Positions 16,708 through 25,082 of a stretch of DNA of 35,472 nucleotides are shown in pieces; the stretch's first letter is position 1, and the number at the start of each line of letters is the position of its first letter. Source of the DNA: Segetibacter sp. (lineage in GTDB: Bacteria; Bacteroidota; Bacteroidia; Chitinophagales; Chitinophagaceae). The stretch lies in NCBI GenBank assembly GCA_030146445.1, contig JASLBT010000167.1, positions 1-35,472 on the forward strand, written 5' to 3'. A model generated the notes under the pieces. It saw nothing but the letters and a program-made list of their open reading frames with translations. It ran no database searches and was not told where the DNA came from. The position numbers and the translations under genes are program-made.

Positions 16708-16843
16708 TCCTGTGTAGCACAATCACCCCGCAATTCAATGAAATCATGATGGTTGATGATCATTCTTCATTCCATGACTTTTTTTTTGTGGGTTTGATTA
16801 ATAATATGCTTGTTATTAGCTTGATACTTTAGTATCGCAAATT

Positions 16844-16883
16844 AAAAAACCACCTCACGAATTGCATCAGAGGTGGCCTTTTT
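16844..16883 (-). terminator. Intrinsic terminator for lacI-GH43 (bidirectional)
   Basis: CCACCTC (16850-16856) pairs perfectly with GAGGTGG (16870-16876). On the minus strand the stem is followed immediately by six T, ending the GH43 transcript about 95 bases after its stop. On the plus strand a TTTTT run (16879-16883) follows too, so it may also stop transcripts from xylB. Confidence 0.85.
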
Positions 16884-16893
16884 ACTTTTTAGA

Positions 16894-16920
16894 CCAACTA
16901 ACCATTAATAAGTTAGTTGG
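16894..16920. other. Perfect 9-base-pair hairpin in the GH43 3' region
   Basis: CCAACTAAC (16894-16902) and GTTAGTTGG (16912-16920) form a perfect 9-base stem with a 9-base loop, between the GH43 stop codon and the terminator. There is no T-run after it on the minus strand. It could protect the 3' end of the mRNA; this is inferred. Confidence 0.6.
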
Positions 16921-16975
16921 CATTCACCCATGCGGGAGTGTTCCCTATTAAACTATCACTTTTAATTCCGATTGA

Positions 16976-18079
16976 TCATCCTTTCTGGAAAGTCGTAATG
17001 GGCTGAATGGTACCGTCGGGATTATACTTTAGTTCCGTGACCTTTATATTGCGCAGGTGTGTTTTTCCTGAAAGTTGTGTATCGTGGTAAAACAGGTACG
17101 ACTTGCCATTCAGTTCAATAATAGAGTGGTGATTCGTCCAGCCCTGTACCGGGTTAAGAAGTATTCCCTGGTAAGTAAATGGTCCGAGCGGATTGTCACC
17201 GGTGGCATAAGCAATGAAGTGGGTATCGCCGGTTGAATAGGAGAAATAGTATTTTCCTTTGTACTTGTGCATATAAGAAGCTTCAAAAAACCTTTTGTCG
17301 TGGTTACCCGCCATAAACGGTTTGCCATCCTTGTCAAGTATCTGCACATCTCTAACCGGACCTTCAAACCCAAGCATATCATTAGTCATCTTTGCCACTT
17401 TTGGTGCAAGTGCGAGCTTGTCATTTTCAGGCTCCTGGCCGTAAGCAGAATCAAACTTTCCCGTCTGCCACTTCTGCAGCTGACCGCCCCATATGCCACC
17501 AAAGTACATGTAGCTGGTGCCATCGGAGTCAGTAAAAACAGCCGGGTCTATGCTAAAACTTCCTTTTATAGGTTGGGGTTCCGGCTTAAAAGGACCGGTG
17601 GGAGAATTACTGGTTGCCACCCCGATTTTAAATTCGTCTTTTTTGTCCTTAACCGGAAAATAAAGGTAATACTTACCGTTTTTGTAAGCGGCATCAGGTG
17701 CCCACAACTGCCTGCCCGCCCATGGGATGTCCTTAATGTCGAGCGCAACACCGTTGTCCTTCACCGGACCGTTAATGCTGTCCATCGATAACACGTGGTA
17801 ATCGGTCATGGCAAAGTGCGAGCCATCGTCTTTCTCCGGTACACCTGCATCGATATCGTGTGATGGGTAGATGTATATCTTGCCGTTAAATACATGTGCA
17901 GAAGGATCCGCGGTATACATGTGCGTAACCAGCGGTTGCGAAAGGTAACGGGTACTATCGGTTTTGCCTCCTGCAGTGGCACCGGAATTTTCAGTGGAAG
18001 ATGAGGTGCCTTGGTTACAGGCAGCAACGGCCAGGGCAATTGCAACCGGCAAACATCGTTGAAGGATTTGTAATGACAT
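16976..18079 (-). CDS. GH43 beta-xylosidase/alpha-L-arabinofuranosidase-like lipoprotein
   Basis: A 367-residue five-bladed propeller glycosidase of family GH43. The lipobox AVAAC (Cys21) follows a hydrophobic signal, then a low-complexity Ser/Thr/Gly linker to about residue 45, so it is membrane-anchored. The three GH43 acidic residues are visible: Asp58 (YTADPSAHVF), Asp178 (SFSIDPAVF) and Glu266 (RFFEASYMHKY). QLWAPDAAYKNGKYYLYF (125-142) is a typical blade. GH43 enzymes in xylan loci remove xylose or arabinose; I cannot tell which from sequence alone. It starts 56 bases after the LacI gene, so regulator and enzyme probably share a transcript that ends at the terminator near 16860. Confidence 0.93.
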   Translation of the reverse strand: MSLQILQRCLPVAIALAVAACNQGTSSSTENSGATAGGKTDSTRYLSQPLVTHMYTADPSAHVFNGKIYIYPSHDIDAGVPEKDDGSHFAMTDYHVLSMDSINGPVKDNGVALDIKDIPWAGRQLWAPDAAYKNGKYYLYFPVKDKKDEFKIGVATSNSPTGPFKPEPQPIKGSFSIDPAVFTDSDGTSYMYFGGIWGGQLQKWQTGKFDSAYGQEPENDKLALAPKVAKMTNDMLGFEGPVRDVQILDKDGKPFMAGNHDKRFFEASYMHKYKGKYYFSYSTGDTHFIAYATGDNPLGPFTYQGILLNPVQGWTNHHSIIELNGKSYLFYHDTQLSGKTHLRNIKVTELKYNPDGTIQPITTFQKG

Positions 18080-18135
18080 AGGTAGTCGTTAGATTAGAGA
18101 ATTATAGGCTGGTTTTAAAGTTTGATTGTATCTAC

Positions 18136-19170
18136 TCACCGTGGAAGTTTTCTCTGCGACGAACCTCTGATAACAAGCTCCGACCTGAGAACGATTGCAT
18201 CCGTCGCCGCGATGGTCGTTTTACCTTTAAGGTGATCGATAAGGTTTTGCGCCGCGGCCTCACCAATGTCGTACCCCGGATAATTTACAGTGGTTAGGTG
18301 AGGTTCAACCACCGAAGATACCGGGTCATTGTTAAAGCCAACAAAAGCGATTTGATCGGGGATACTGATACCCGCGTCTTTAAGAGCAAGCATACAGCCC
18401 ACTGCACAGTCGTCGTTCGCAACAAAGACGCCATCGGGCATCGGTTTCATCTTCCTGATTAACTCAGCCGCGTTTGCACCACCTTGCTTACTGAGATCAT
18501 TTATAATAAGGTATTCGTCTTTAAACGGGATGTCGTTGTCGGCTAATGCCTGTTTGTAGCCCGTAAAGCGGTCCTGGTATACGTTCCGCTTTAGCAAGGC
18601 CGTTACATGAACGATCCTGCGGCAACCCTGTTCGATGAGGTGTTGAGTTGCTTCGTATCCTCGTTTCCGATTGTCAATCAGCACATTTGTGGAATTCTTG
18701 TGCTCGGGTATACGATCATAGAAAATGATCGGGATATTATTTTTGAAAAAAACATCAAAGTGATCGATGTTAAGGGTGTTGTAAGCCAGGGAAACGAGTA
18801 AACCGTCCACCCGGCTGTTAAACATCGTTTTTGCGTTCGCAATCTCTTTGTCGACAGACTCCCCGGACTGGCTAATGATGAGGTTGTAGCCAGATTCATT
18901 GGCAACCTTTTCAATTCCCGAAATGACGCTCGACATGAAATGGCTATTGATCCTCGGGATGATCACACCAATCGTATTGGTATTTTTGCTCCTGAGGTTA
19001 CGTGCAAAATGATTGGTGCGATAACCCATTTGCTCTGCAAGCTCAGCGATTTTTAACCTGGTTTTTTTACTAACAACAGGATCGTCTTTCAACGCCCTGC
19101 TTACAGTGGCGCTGGAGATACGCAGCTTATTGGCCAGGTCGTATATGGTAATCTCTTTTCCTTTTGTCAT
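18136..19170 (-). CDS. LacI-family transcriptional regulator, likely the xylan-locus repressor
   Basis: A 344-residue LacI/GalR protein. The helix-turn-helix is at 7-30 (ITIYDLANKLRISSATVSRA), followed by MGYRTNHFARNLRSKNTNTIGVIIP (hinge region, 48-72), then a periplasmic-binding-protein-like effector domain to the end (GVFVANDDCAVG and AFVGFNNDPVSS are typical). It is cytosolic and DNA-binding. Its own promoter region contains the palindrome TGCAATCGGTTGCA, and a one-mismatch copy stands 9 kb away between GH67 and xylA, so autoregulation and control of both blocks are likely. The effector is probably xylose, a xylo-oligosaccharide or a glucuronate derivative; this cannot be read from the sequence. 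Control by LacI rather than a hybrid two-component sensor is notable for a xylan SusCD locus. Confidence 0.95.
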   Translation of the reverse strand: MTKGKEITIYDLANKLRISSATVSRALKDDPVVSKKTRLKIAELAEQMGYRTNHFARNLRSKNTNTIGVIIPRINSHFMSSVISGIEKVANESGYNLIISQSGESVDKEIANAKTMFNSRVDGLLVSLAYNTLNIDHFDVFFKNNIPIIFYDRIPEHKNSTNVLIDNRKRGYEATQHLIEQGCRRIVHVTALLKRNVYQDRFTGYKQALADNDIPFKDEYLIINDLSKQGGANAAELIRKMKPMPDGVFVANDDCAVGCMLALKDAGISIPDQIAFVGFNNDPVSSVVEPHLTTVNYPGYDIGEAAAQNLIDHLKGKTTIAATDAIVLRSELVIRGSSQRKLPR

Positions 19171-19191
19171 GTGGATACCTGCATTATTTTG

Positions 19192-19225
19192 CTAAAGTAG
19201 GATTTTTTAAAAAAATTTATTGCAA
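19192..19225 (-). promoter_or_regulatory. Predicted promoter of lacI-GH43
   Basis: On the minus strand TTG (19225-19223) precedes TACTTTAG (19199-19192) by 23 bases, fitting the Bacteroidota TTG...TAnnTTTG pattern with one mismatch. It is laid out as in the GH67 promoter. The -33 TTG lies in the operator, suggesting autorepression. The leader would be only about 15 bases. Confidence 0.55.
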
Positions 19226-19234
19226 TCGGTTGCA
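19221..19234. promoter_or_regulatory. LacI-type operator, copy 2
   Basis: TGCAATCGGTTGCA is a palindrome (TGCAA-YCGR-TTGCA) with a central CG step, typical of LacI-family sites. It overlaps the predicted -33 boxes of both the leftward lacI and the rightward susC promoters, so a single bound dimer could block both. It differs at one base from 10021-10034. Confidence 0.8.
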
Positions 19235-19258
19235 TTTTCCGAAAATTGGTTACTTTTA
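19230..19258 (+). promoter_or_regulatory. Predicted promoter of susC-susD
   Basis: TTG (19230-19232) lies 18 bases before TACTTTTA (19251-19258), matching the Bacteroidota housekeeping promoter with one mismatch. The TTG is the right half of the operator. The transcript would have a leader of about 225 bases before the SusC ATG at 19492. Confidence 0.6.
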
Positions 19259-19491
19259 ACTCGGTATAAACCTGTCAACCTTGCCATATGAATAAATTAT
19301 ATCCACTCTCCCGGGGTGCATGCCCTGTCATTTATCAACCCCCTTTATTGCCGTGTCCCTGGTTTTCAAGGGACAATTACCGGTCTACACGCAATATCAA
19401 CTTACAAGCATAAAGGCCAATGTTTCTTTTATCGTTGCCCGAGTGTAATTATTATCGCACAACCCGATACATCAATACTAAAAAATCAACT
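19259..19491 (+). other. Long susC leader with hairpin
   Basis: Between the predicted promoter and the SusC start lies a leader of about 230 bases. It contains GTCCCT (19355-19360) pairing with AGGGAC (19369-19374). An in-frame ATG at 19420 would add 24 residues with no signal-peptide character, so this part is read as untranslated. Long susC leaders are targets of antisense RNAs in some Bacteroidetes; I see no direct sign of one here. Confidence 0.4.
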
Positions 19492-22400
19492 ATGAAACGT
19501 TTGGCTAAAAGTAGCCTGCAAAAGCTAACGATTGCTATTTGCTGGGTTTTGTTTGCGGTCTTGCCCGCAATGGCACAGGTTAGGGTTACCGGTAAGGTAA
19601 CGAGTGCCCAGGGAGATCCCCTGCCTGGTGCAACAATAACTGTGGTCGGCTCTCAAACCGGAACTTCTGCCGGAACCGATGGGAATTTTTCTATAAGTGC
19701 ACCGGCCAACGCTTCCCTCAGGGTAAGTGCGATAGGGTATGCCGACCAGGAGGTACAGATTGGCAACCGCACGACAGTTAATGTGCAGTTGCAAGCTTCT
19801 GCTGCAGCCCAGCTCGAACAGGTGGTAGTAGTTGGTTATGGTACCCAACGAAAGGAAGCTGTTACGGGTTCGGTAGCGTCCATCAGTGGAAATGTGATGC
19901 GGGAGGTGCCGTCTCCAAACATTACACAGGCTTTACAGGGCCGCCTCGCAGGTGTAGACATCGCTCAAACATCAACAAGGCCGGGTGCTACCATGCAAAT
20001 CCGGATTCGTGGTTCACGGTCGCTGTCTGCCGACAATAACCCATTGATCGTGCTTGATGGGATACCGTTTATTGGGTCTCTTGCAGACATCAACCCAAAT
20101 GACATCAAGAGTGTTGATGTGTTGAAGGATGCCTCCGCAACCGCAATTTATGGTTCACGTGGTGCTAACGGTGTTATCATGGTTACAACCGAAAAAGGAG
20201 CCAGGGGTAGAAAGCCCCGGATAAGTTATAACGGTTATCATGGCGCACAGAAAGCCTTTGCAAAATACCCGATGATGAATGGACCTGAATTTGTTGCACT
20301 TCGGGCTGCCGCCGGAATGTTTGCAAACGGCCAGGATGAGTCGAATGAAATTAATACTGACTGGCAGGATTTATTTTACAAAACCGGCCAGGTTTCTGAT
20401 CATAACATCAGCGTTTCGGGCGGTACTGACGGCGGCAATTACAACTTTGGAGGCGGCTATCATATCAACCAGGGTGTCATTCCCACACAGCAGTACAAGC
20501 GCTATTCCTTGCGGGGCTCACTTGATCAGCAGATCGGAAAAAGCTTCCGCTTTGGCTTCACCACCAATAACAACTACAACGAAAGCCACGGCAATCAGGT
20601 GGGCTTATACAATGCATTAAGCATGTCGCCTATCTCCAGTCCGTTCGACCCTGATGGTACGCCGAGAAGAGCGGTACGGATGATCCAGGACAACGCATAC
20701 ATTTTTACAAAAGATGTTGTGGAACGATTAAGAGACAATAGCCAGTGGCTGAATGAAACTCGTGGCTTTGCGTCCTACAACGCCCTTTACGGCGAAGTGA
20801 ACCTCCCATTCGTAAGGGGGTTGAAGTATAGAACAAACCTCGGCCTGAATTACATTCAGTCAAATAATGGCTCTTATACAGCACCGGGCGTAGGGGATGC
20901 ACTCAATCCTAATACGTTGTCATCGGCTTCTGTTGATAACCGGAACACTTACCACTGGACATTTGAAAACCTGCTTACCTATGACCGGACATTCGCCGGT
21001 AAACACGCCGTGAATGCCGTTGGGTTGTACTCAATGGAGCAAAATAAGGGCACCCGCTCCAACATGTCTGCCCAGGATATACCTTCCGATGCTTTCCAGT
21101 TTTATAACCTGGGGCAGGCTGCCGGTCAGATACAGATAAACCCAAACAACCAGTCGTATGCCTTATCAGGTCTCATGTCGGTCATGGGAAGGATAATGTA
21201 CTCTTACGACAACCGCTATATGATCTCTGCTACGGTGCGTTCCGACGGTTCTTCCAGGCTGGCTCCGGGATATAAATGGCACACCTATCCTGCATTATCT
21301 GTAGGTTGGAATATTCACAGGGAGGCATTTATGAACAATATCACGGCTATCAGCAATCTAAAACTCCGTGCAGGCTATGGCCAAACCTCCAACCAGGCTG
21401 TTGGTGTTTATTCTACCCTTGGCCGGTTAGAGCCAAGACCCTACAACTTTGGCCCTACAACATATAGCACCGGTTACTACGTAAATCAACTGCCTAATCC
21501 TGGATTAGGATGGGAATTTTCCAAGACCTGGAACGTTGGGCTTGACTTTGCTATCCTAAAAAATCGCTTGTCAGGTACCGTGGAGTATTACATCACAAAA
21601 ACCGAAGATATTCTCCTCGGACTTGGCCTGCCGCCTACATCTGGTGTTACCAGTATTACGCAGAACGTCGGAGCCACCGAAAACAAGGGGCTTGAGTTAG
21701 CGCTGAACGGAACGATCATTGACAATGTAAATGGTTGGACCTGGGAGGCGGGTGCTAATTTCTATGCAAACCGTAACAGGCTGGTATCACTTGCCTCCGG
21801 AACAACCCGAGACGAGGGTAATGCATGGTTTGTTGGATATAATATCAATGCCCTTTTCGACTATAAAAGAACAGGACTATGGCAGGAAGGGGATCCAAAC
21901 CTTGCGGTACTTGAGCCCGGCGGAAACCCTGGCATGATCAAGGTAGAATATACCGGTGACTTTGATGCCACTGGTAAGCCAACAAGAGCAATAGGACCTG
22001 CCGACAGGCAGATCATGAATGTAGACCCCGATTTTCAGGGTGGCTTTAATACCCGTGTAGCCTATAAAGGGTTTGACCTGGGCATTGTTGGTATTTTCAG
22101 AGGTGGTGGCCTGCTTATTAGCACGATCCACGGCCCCAATGGCTATCTCAATCTAATGACCGGCCGCAGAAATAATATCAAAGTGGACTACTGGACTCCC
22201 GAAAATACCGGTGCCAAATATCCCAAGCCGGGTGGTATTATGAGTGGTGATAATCCCAAGTATGCAAGTACCCTTTCTTACTTTGATGGTTCTTTCGCAA
22301 AGGTTCGCACCATTACACTAGGGTACGATTTCAGCCAGAGTCTGCTCAGAAATTCTGCTGTGAAAATGCGTATGTATTTCACAGCTCAAAATCCGTTTGT

Positions 22401-22569
22401 CTTTTTCTCGCCTTTTCATAGCGAATCAGGCTTAGATCCTGAAGCCAACTCGGTAGGAAATGAAAACACGGCATCATCCGGCTTTGGCATTCCCAGTCGT
22501 ATACTCACTGTAGGATTTAACACACCTTCAACCCGCAACTACATTCTTGGCGTTAACCTGTCATTTTAA
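19492..22569 (+). CDS. susC: SusC-family TonB-dependent outer-membrane transporter
   Basis: A 1025-residue outer-membrane importer that takes up oligosaccharides using TonB energy. I set the start at 19492 because MKRLAKSSLQK...LPAMAQ is a signal peptide. A carboxypeptidase-like regulatory domain (31-105) carries GKVTSAQGDPLPGATITVVG. Then come the TonB-box-like EQVVVVGYGTQ (109-119), the plug (120-236) with the SusC signature VDVLKDASATAIYGSRGANG (208-227), and the 22-strand barrel to the C-terminal aromatic LGVNLSF. It is followed 11 bases later by SusD, its lid lipoprotein. There is no N-terminal extension for anti-sigma signalling, consistent with control by the neighbouring LacI. The likely cargo is (glucurono)xylo-oligosaccharides, inferred from the locus. 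Confidence 0.97.
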   Translation: MKRLAKSSLQKLTIAICWVLFAVLPAMAQVRVTGKVTSAQGDPLPGATITVVGSQTGTSAGTDGNFSISAPANASLRVSAIGYADQEVQIGNRTTVNVQLQASAAAQLEQVVVVGYGTQRKEAVTGSVASISGNVMREVPSPNITQALQGRLAGVDIAQTSTRPGATMQIRIRGSRSLSADNNPLIVLDGIPFIGSLADINPNDIKSVDVLKDASATAIYGSRGANGVIMVTTEKGARGRKPRISYNGYHGAQKAFAKYPMMNGPEFVALRAAAGMFANGQDESNEINTDWQDLFYKTGQVSDHNISVSGGTDGGNYNFGGGYHINQGVIPTQQYKRYSLRGSLDQQIGKSFRFGFTTNNNYNESHGNQVGLYNALSMSPISSPFDPDGTPRRAVRMIQDNAYIFTKDVVERLRDNSQWLNETRGFASYNALYGEVNLPFVRGLKYRTNLGLNYIQSNNGSYTAPGVGDALNPNTLSSASVDNRNTYHWTFENLLTYDRTFAGKHAVNAVGLYSMEQNKGTRSNMSAQDIPSDAFQFYNLGQAAGQIQINPNNQSYALSGLMSVMGRIMYSYDNRYMISATVRSDGSSRLAPGYKWHTYPALSVGWNIHREAFMNNITAISNLKLRAGYGQTSNQAVGVYSTLGRLEPRPYNFGPTTYSTGYYVNQLPNPGLGWEFSKTWNVGLDFAILKNRLSGTVEYYITKTEDILLGLGLPPTSGVTSITQNVGATENKGLELALNGTIIDNVNGWTWEAGANFYANRNRLVSLASGTTRDEGNAWFVGYNINALFDYKRTGLWQEGDPNLAVLEPGGNPGMIKVEYTGDFDATGKPTRAIGPADRQIMNVDPDFQGGFNTRVAYKGFDLGIVGIFRGGGLLISTIHGPNGYLNLMTGRRNNIKVDYWTPENTGAKYPKPGGIMSGDNPKYASTLSYFDGSFAKVRTITLGYDFSQSLLRNSAVKMRMYFTAQNPFVFFSPFHSESGLDPEANSVGNENTASSGFGIPSRILTVGFNTPSTRNYILGVNLSF

Positions 22570-22580
22570 AATAGAAAAAC

Positions 22581-24560
22581 ATGAAACATTTACCTATAAA
22601 ATCTTTCATCGCAGCAGCAGGGTTCATGCTGTTTGCTCCCGGATGTAAAAAAATCCTGGAGGAAGAGCCCCGAGGGATCTATACACCCGATTTTTTTAAA
22701 ACCGAAAGAGGAGTACAGGGTGGGATTACCTCCCTGTACGGCCATTTGCGTTTCATCTATGGGCAACCGTATTTTTATAACACCTTAGAAACTGGCACCG
22801 ATGAATATACGTGGGGGCAAAGCGCTGACGCGAACTTCAGAGATGCGGATTTGAGCGGTGTGGGAAACCTTAACTCTGCCAGCAGTCGTTCTGATGTCTT
22901 GTGGGGAACCGCTTTTCAAACTATAAATACAGCCAGTGGTGTTATTGAGAATGCGCAGGCTGTCAGTATAGCACCTTCTTTAGTGGCTGAAGCGAGATTT
23001 TTCCGTGCCTTTGATTACTTCCTGTTAGTACAAACGTTTGGCGGGGTGCCCTTAGATTTAGGCTCGGGCGAACTGAAATTTAATACAACTGCCTTCAGAG
23101 GTTCTGTTCGCAACACTGTTCCGGAGGTTTATACCAAGGGCATATTTCCAGACTTATTGCAAGCGGTTAACGATTTACCGGCAACTCCCCGTGTAACCGG
23201 CGGCGTTACCAAAACGGTTGCACGTCTTTACCTGGCGAAGGCGTATTTAACCTACGCGTGGTGGTTGCAAAATCCCAACAACATCCCCACTTATCCGCAA
23301 ACTACAAGAACTGACCCTGATGGGCACGACGCTCAGTTCTATTTTCAAAAAGCTTATGATGTATCAACAGAAGCTATTGATAATCCCGGTAATAACGGTT
23401 TAGAGAATACGTTTTATGACCTGCACGTAGGCGGTAATGACCGGAACAAGGAAATGCTCCTTTTTGCCGACCATACGCAGGAAAGCGAATTTTATAACGG
23501 AGCCGCAATTAATACCGGCTTTGATACCGAATCAGGAAATGGAAAGAACTCGGCGGTTTGGATGGTTACCTGGAATTATACGGCGCTCAGAAGCGCTGAA
23601 AACCCTAACGGAACCGGTGCAGCAATTAGCTCTGTTCAGCGCGAGGCAGCCCAAACCCTGGGACGTCCCTATATTCGAATGGCACCTCCTATCGGGGTTT
23701 TTACAAATACGTTTGCTGAAAAAACACTCGATTCCCGTTACGATGGTACATTCACAACGGTCTACAGGGGTAACTGGCCCAAAGGTGGTACCCCCAACCC
23801 TGTGCTTTACAATGCTAACGATCTACCAGTAGTGCCGGGTGATCCCATCCTGACCTTTTTAGACGATGAATCACAAACGCCTAATATAGTGTACCCGACT
23901 GGGGCAAACTTCCCTGGAAAGGCTTCAAACAACGTAGGTGCAGGTGTCCTGCCAGGCAGGGCCGATTTTGTAATCAATCCGCGCGGCATCAGCAGGATTG
24001 TTTATCCTGGCCTTTGGAAGATGGGCACATATCGTACGGATAACGGAAACGGGTTAGGCTCACCAAATGCTACCCTCACCAGGCCATTCAAAATCGCCAA
24101 GTTCTCCGAGCTATACTTTATAGCGGCTGAAGCCGCGATAAAAGGCGCCACTCCTGTTGCCGGTAGAAGCGCAAGGGATTTAATCAATGTGCTCCGGGCA
24201 CGGGCAGGCAAGTGGAAATTCTCAAACAGGAATAATGCAGCCTTTGTTGCAGACAACAGCGCTGCTTTAACTAATGCCACTCCCGCTACTGTAGACATTG
24301 ACTATCTCCTGATGGAGCGTTCCCGCGAGTACTTTGGGGAAGGACACCGCTGGTTTGACCTTGTACGTACACAAAAATGGAATGAACTTGCGGGTACCTA
24401 CGAGATTGCTGGTCCGAATTATGGCAATCATACACCGCAGACATTCACCCGTACTATCCAGCCACATCATTACCTGCGACCAATACCACGATCTCAGATT
24501 GATGCGATGCAAATGGCTGCTGAAGAGAAAGCAGCTTATCAAAACCCCGGGTATCAATAA
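22581..24560 (+). CDS. susD: SusD/RagB-family outer-membrane glycan-binding lipoprotein
   Basis: A 659-residue surface lipoprotein that binds glycan and closes over SusC. The signal ends at FAPGC (Cys22) and is followed by KKILEEEP, whose acidic residues fit the lipoprotein surface-export signal of the phylum. Helical TPR-like repeats follow (VAEARFFRAFDYFLLVQTFGGVPL, about 135-160), and the C-terminus has the SusD hallmark LLMERSREYFGEGHRWFDLVRTQKW (575-599) and HHYLRPIPRSQID. Length is somewhat above the typical 500-600 residues. It is translationally close to SusC (11-base gap), and an intrinsic terminator lies 28 bases after its stop. Confidence 0.96.
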   Translation: MKHLPIKSFIAAAGFMLFAPGCKKILEEEPRGIYTPDFFKTERGVQGGITSLYGHLRFIYGQPYFYNTLETGTDEYTWGQSADANFRDADLSGVGNLNSASSRSDVLWGTAFQTINTASGVIENAQAVSIAPSLVAEARFFRAFDYFLLVQTFGGVPLDLGSGELKFNTTAFRGSVRNTVPEVYTKGIFPDLLQAVNDLPATPRVTGGVTKTVARLYLAKAYLTYAWWLQNPNNIPTYPQTTRTDPDGHDAQFYFQKAYDVSTEAIDNPGNNGLENTFYDLHVGGNDRNKEMLLFADHTQESEFYNGAAINTGFDTESGNGKNSAVWMVTWNYTALRSAENPNGTGAAISSVQREAAQTLGRPYIRMAPPIGVFTNTFAEKTLDSRYDGTFTTVYRGNWPKGGTPNPVLYNANDLPVVPGDPILTFLDDESQTPNIVYPTGANFPGKASNNVGAGVLPGRADFVINPRGISRIVYPGLWKMGTYRTDNGNGLGSPNATLTRPFKIAKFSELYFIAAEAAIKGATPVAGRSARDLINVLRARAGKWKFSNRNNAAFVADNSAALTNATPATVDIDYLLMERSREYFGEGHRWFDLVRTQKWNELAGTYEIAGPNYGNHTPQTFTRTIQPHHYLRPIPRSQIDAMQMAAEEKAAYQNPGYQ

Positions 24561-24587
24561 TATATTTTAACAGGCATGGGTAAGATT

Positions 24588-24621
24588 AGAAGGGTGATGT
24601 TTTATTCACCCTTCTTTGTTT
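24588..24621 (+). terminator. Intrinsic terminator after susD
   Basis: AGAAGGGTGA (24588-24597) pairs perfectly over 10 bases with TCACCCTTCT (24606-24615), followed by TTGTTT. The stem is strong but the T-tract is short. It separates susCD from the following GH10 gene, which therefore needs its own promoter or relies on readthrough. Confidence 0.8.
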
Positions 24622-25082
24622 CAATCGTGTAGTGTTGATCTGAACTTGTGTTTTTGACATCACTATTGTGGTCAGGGTGCCGCTTGATCGGGCTCATCGA
24701 GTTGTTGCGGAACACATTTCGGCTGAAGCTTTGCCCGACTGCGCCGCTCCTAACGTGTACAGACATCTTGGGATCCAGGTTTAGTTGCTGTTGGGCGCCT
24801 CCCCAAGCTACGCAAGGGGTCGGGCTCTCCCCGTCCGACTGGTCATCGGGGCGGACCTTCAGCGGGGGATCGCTGCAATCCTGGCGCAGCATATATACCG
24901 TGAATAGAAACGTTGCCCGACTGGTGTGCCAGCGCTGTTTTCTTTTGTGATTACTTCCCAGCCAGGCAGCATGACTCCTGAATTCCTTATGGTTGAAGTT
25001 GTAGTTGACGTCTTTGTATTCTGCCACACACTTCTAAGCAATAGGTTCGCAAACACCTTCTCGTAAACTGTAATAAAAAAGA
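24622..25082. other. GC-rich repeat block between susD and GH10
   Basis: This gap holds no credible gene, although a minus-strand frame is open for 141 codons (25027-24602). Its product is low-complexity-like, starts beside the GH10 start and ends within the terminator. The centre (about 24730-24900) is GC-rich and hairpin-prone, with GTCCGACTGG...CGGGGCGGAC at 24833-24856 related to repeats at 2830 and 35164. The shorter words GCCCGACTGCGCC (24734) and GCCCGACTGG (24915) echo the same core. The GH10 promoter must lie in the AT-rich last 100 bases, but I cannot place it. Confidence 0.6.
24833..24856. repeat. GTCCGACTGG hairpin repeat, copy 2
   Basis: GTCCGACTGG, a TCAT loop, then CGGGGCGGAC: the outer five base pairs (GTCCG/CGGAC) are perfect and the inner part is imperfect. 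It shares the 5' arm exactly with the copy at 35164. Confidence 0.6.

Larger units (their letters stand above)
16221..16975. other. Convergent intergenic region with repeats and terminators
   Basis: This 755-base gap lies between convergent xylB and GH43. The first 400 bases show nothing I can name beyond a weak CCCGG...CCGGG hairpin near 16291-16305. The middle holds two copies of a GGCTCC/GGAGCC palindrome. The GH43-proximal end holds an intrinsic terminator and a second hairpin. A minus-strand open frame at 16481-16747 reads through the palindromes and looks spurious. Confidence 0.7.

Noticed and set aside
16481..16747. 88-codon minus-strand open frame
   Set aside because: It reads through both GGCTCC palindromes and intergenic DNA; it appears to exist because of the repeats.
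24602..25027. 141-codon minus-strand open frame between susD and GH10
   Set aside because: It crosses GC-rich hairpin repeats, ends in the susD terminator and has no recognisable motif. A repeat-derived open frame is the simpler reading.
25038..25051. GCAATAGGTTCGCA upstream of GH10 as a third LacI operator
   Set aside because: It resembles the operator loosely, but the central CG is lost and the arms are shifted, and the flanking GCTAAAGTAGG block is absent.
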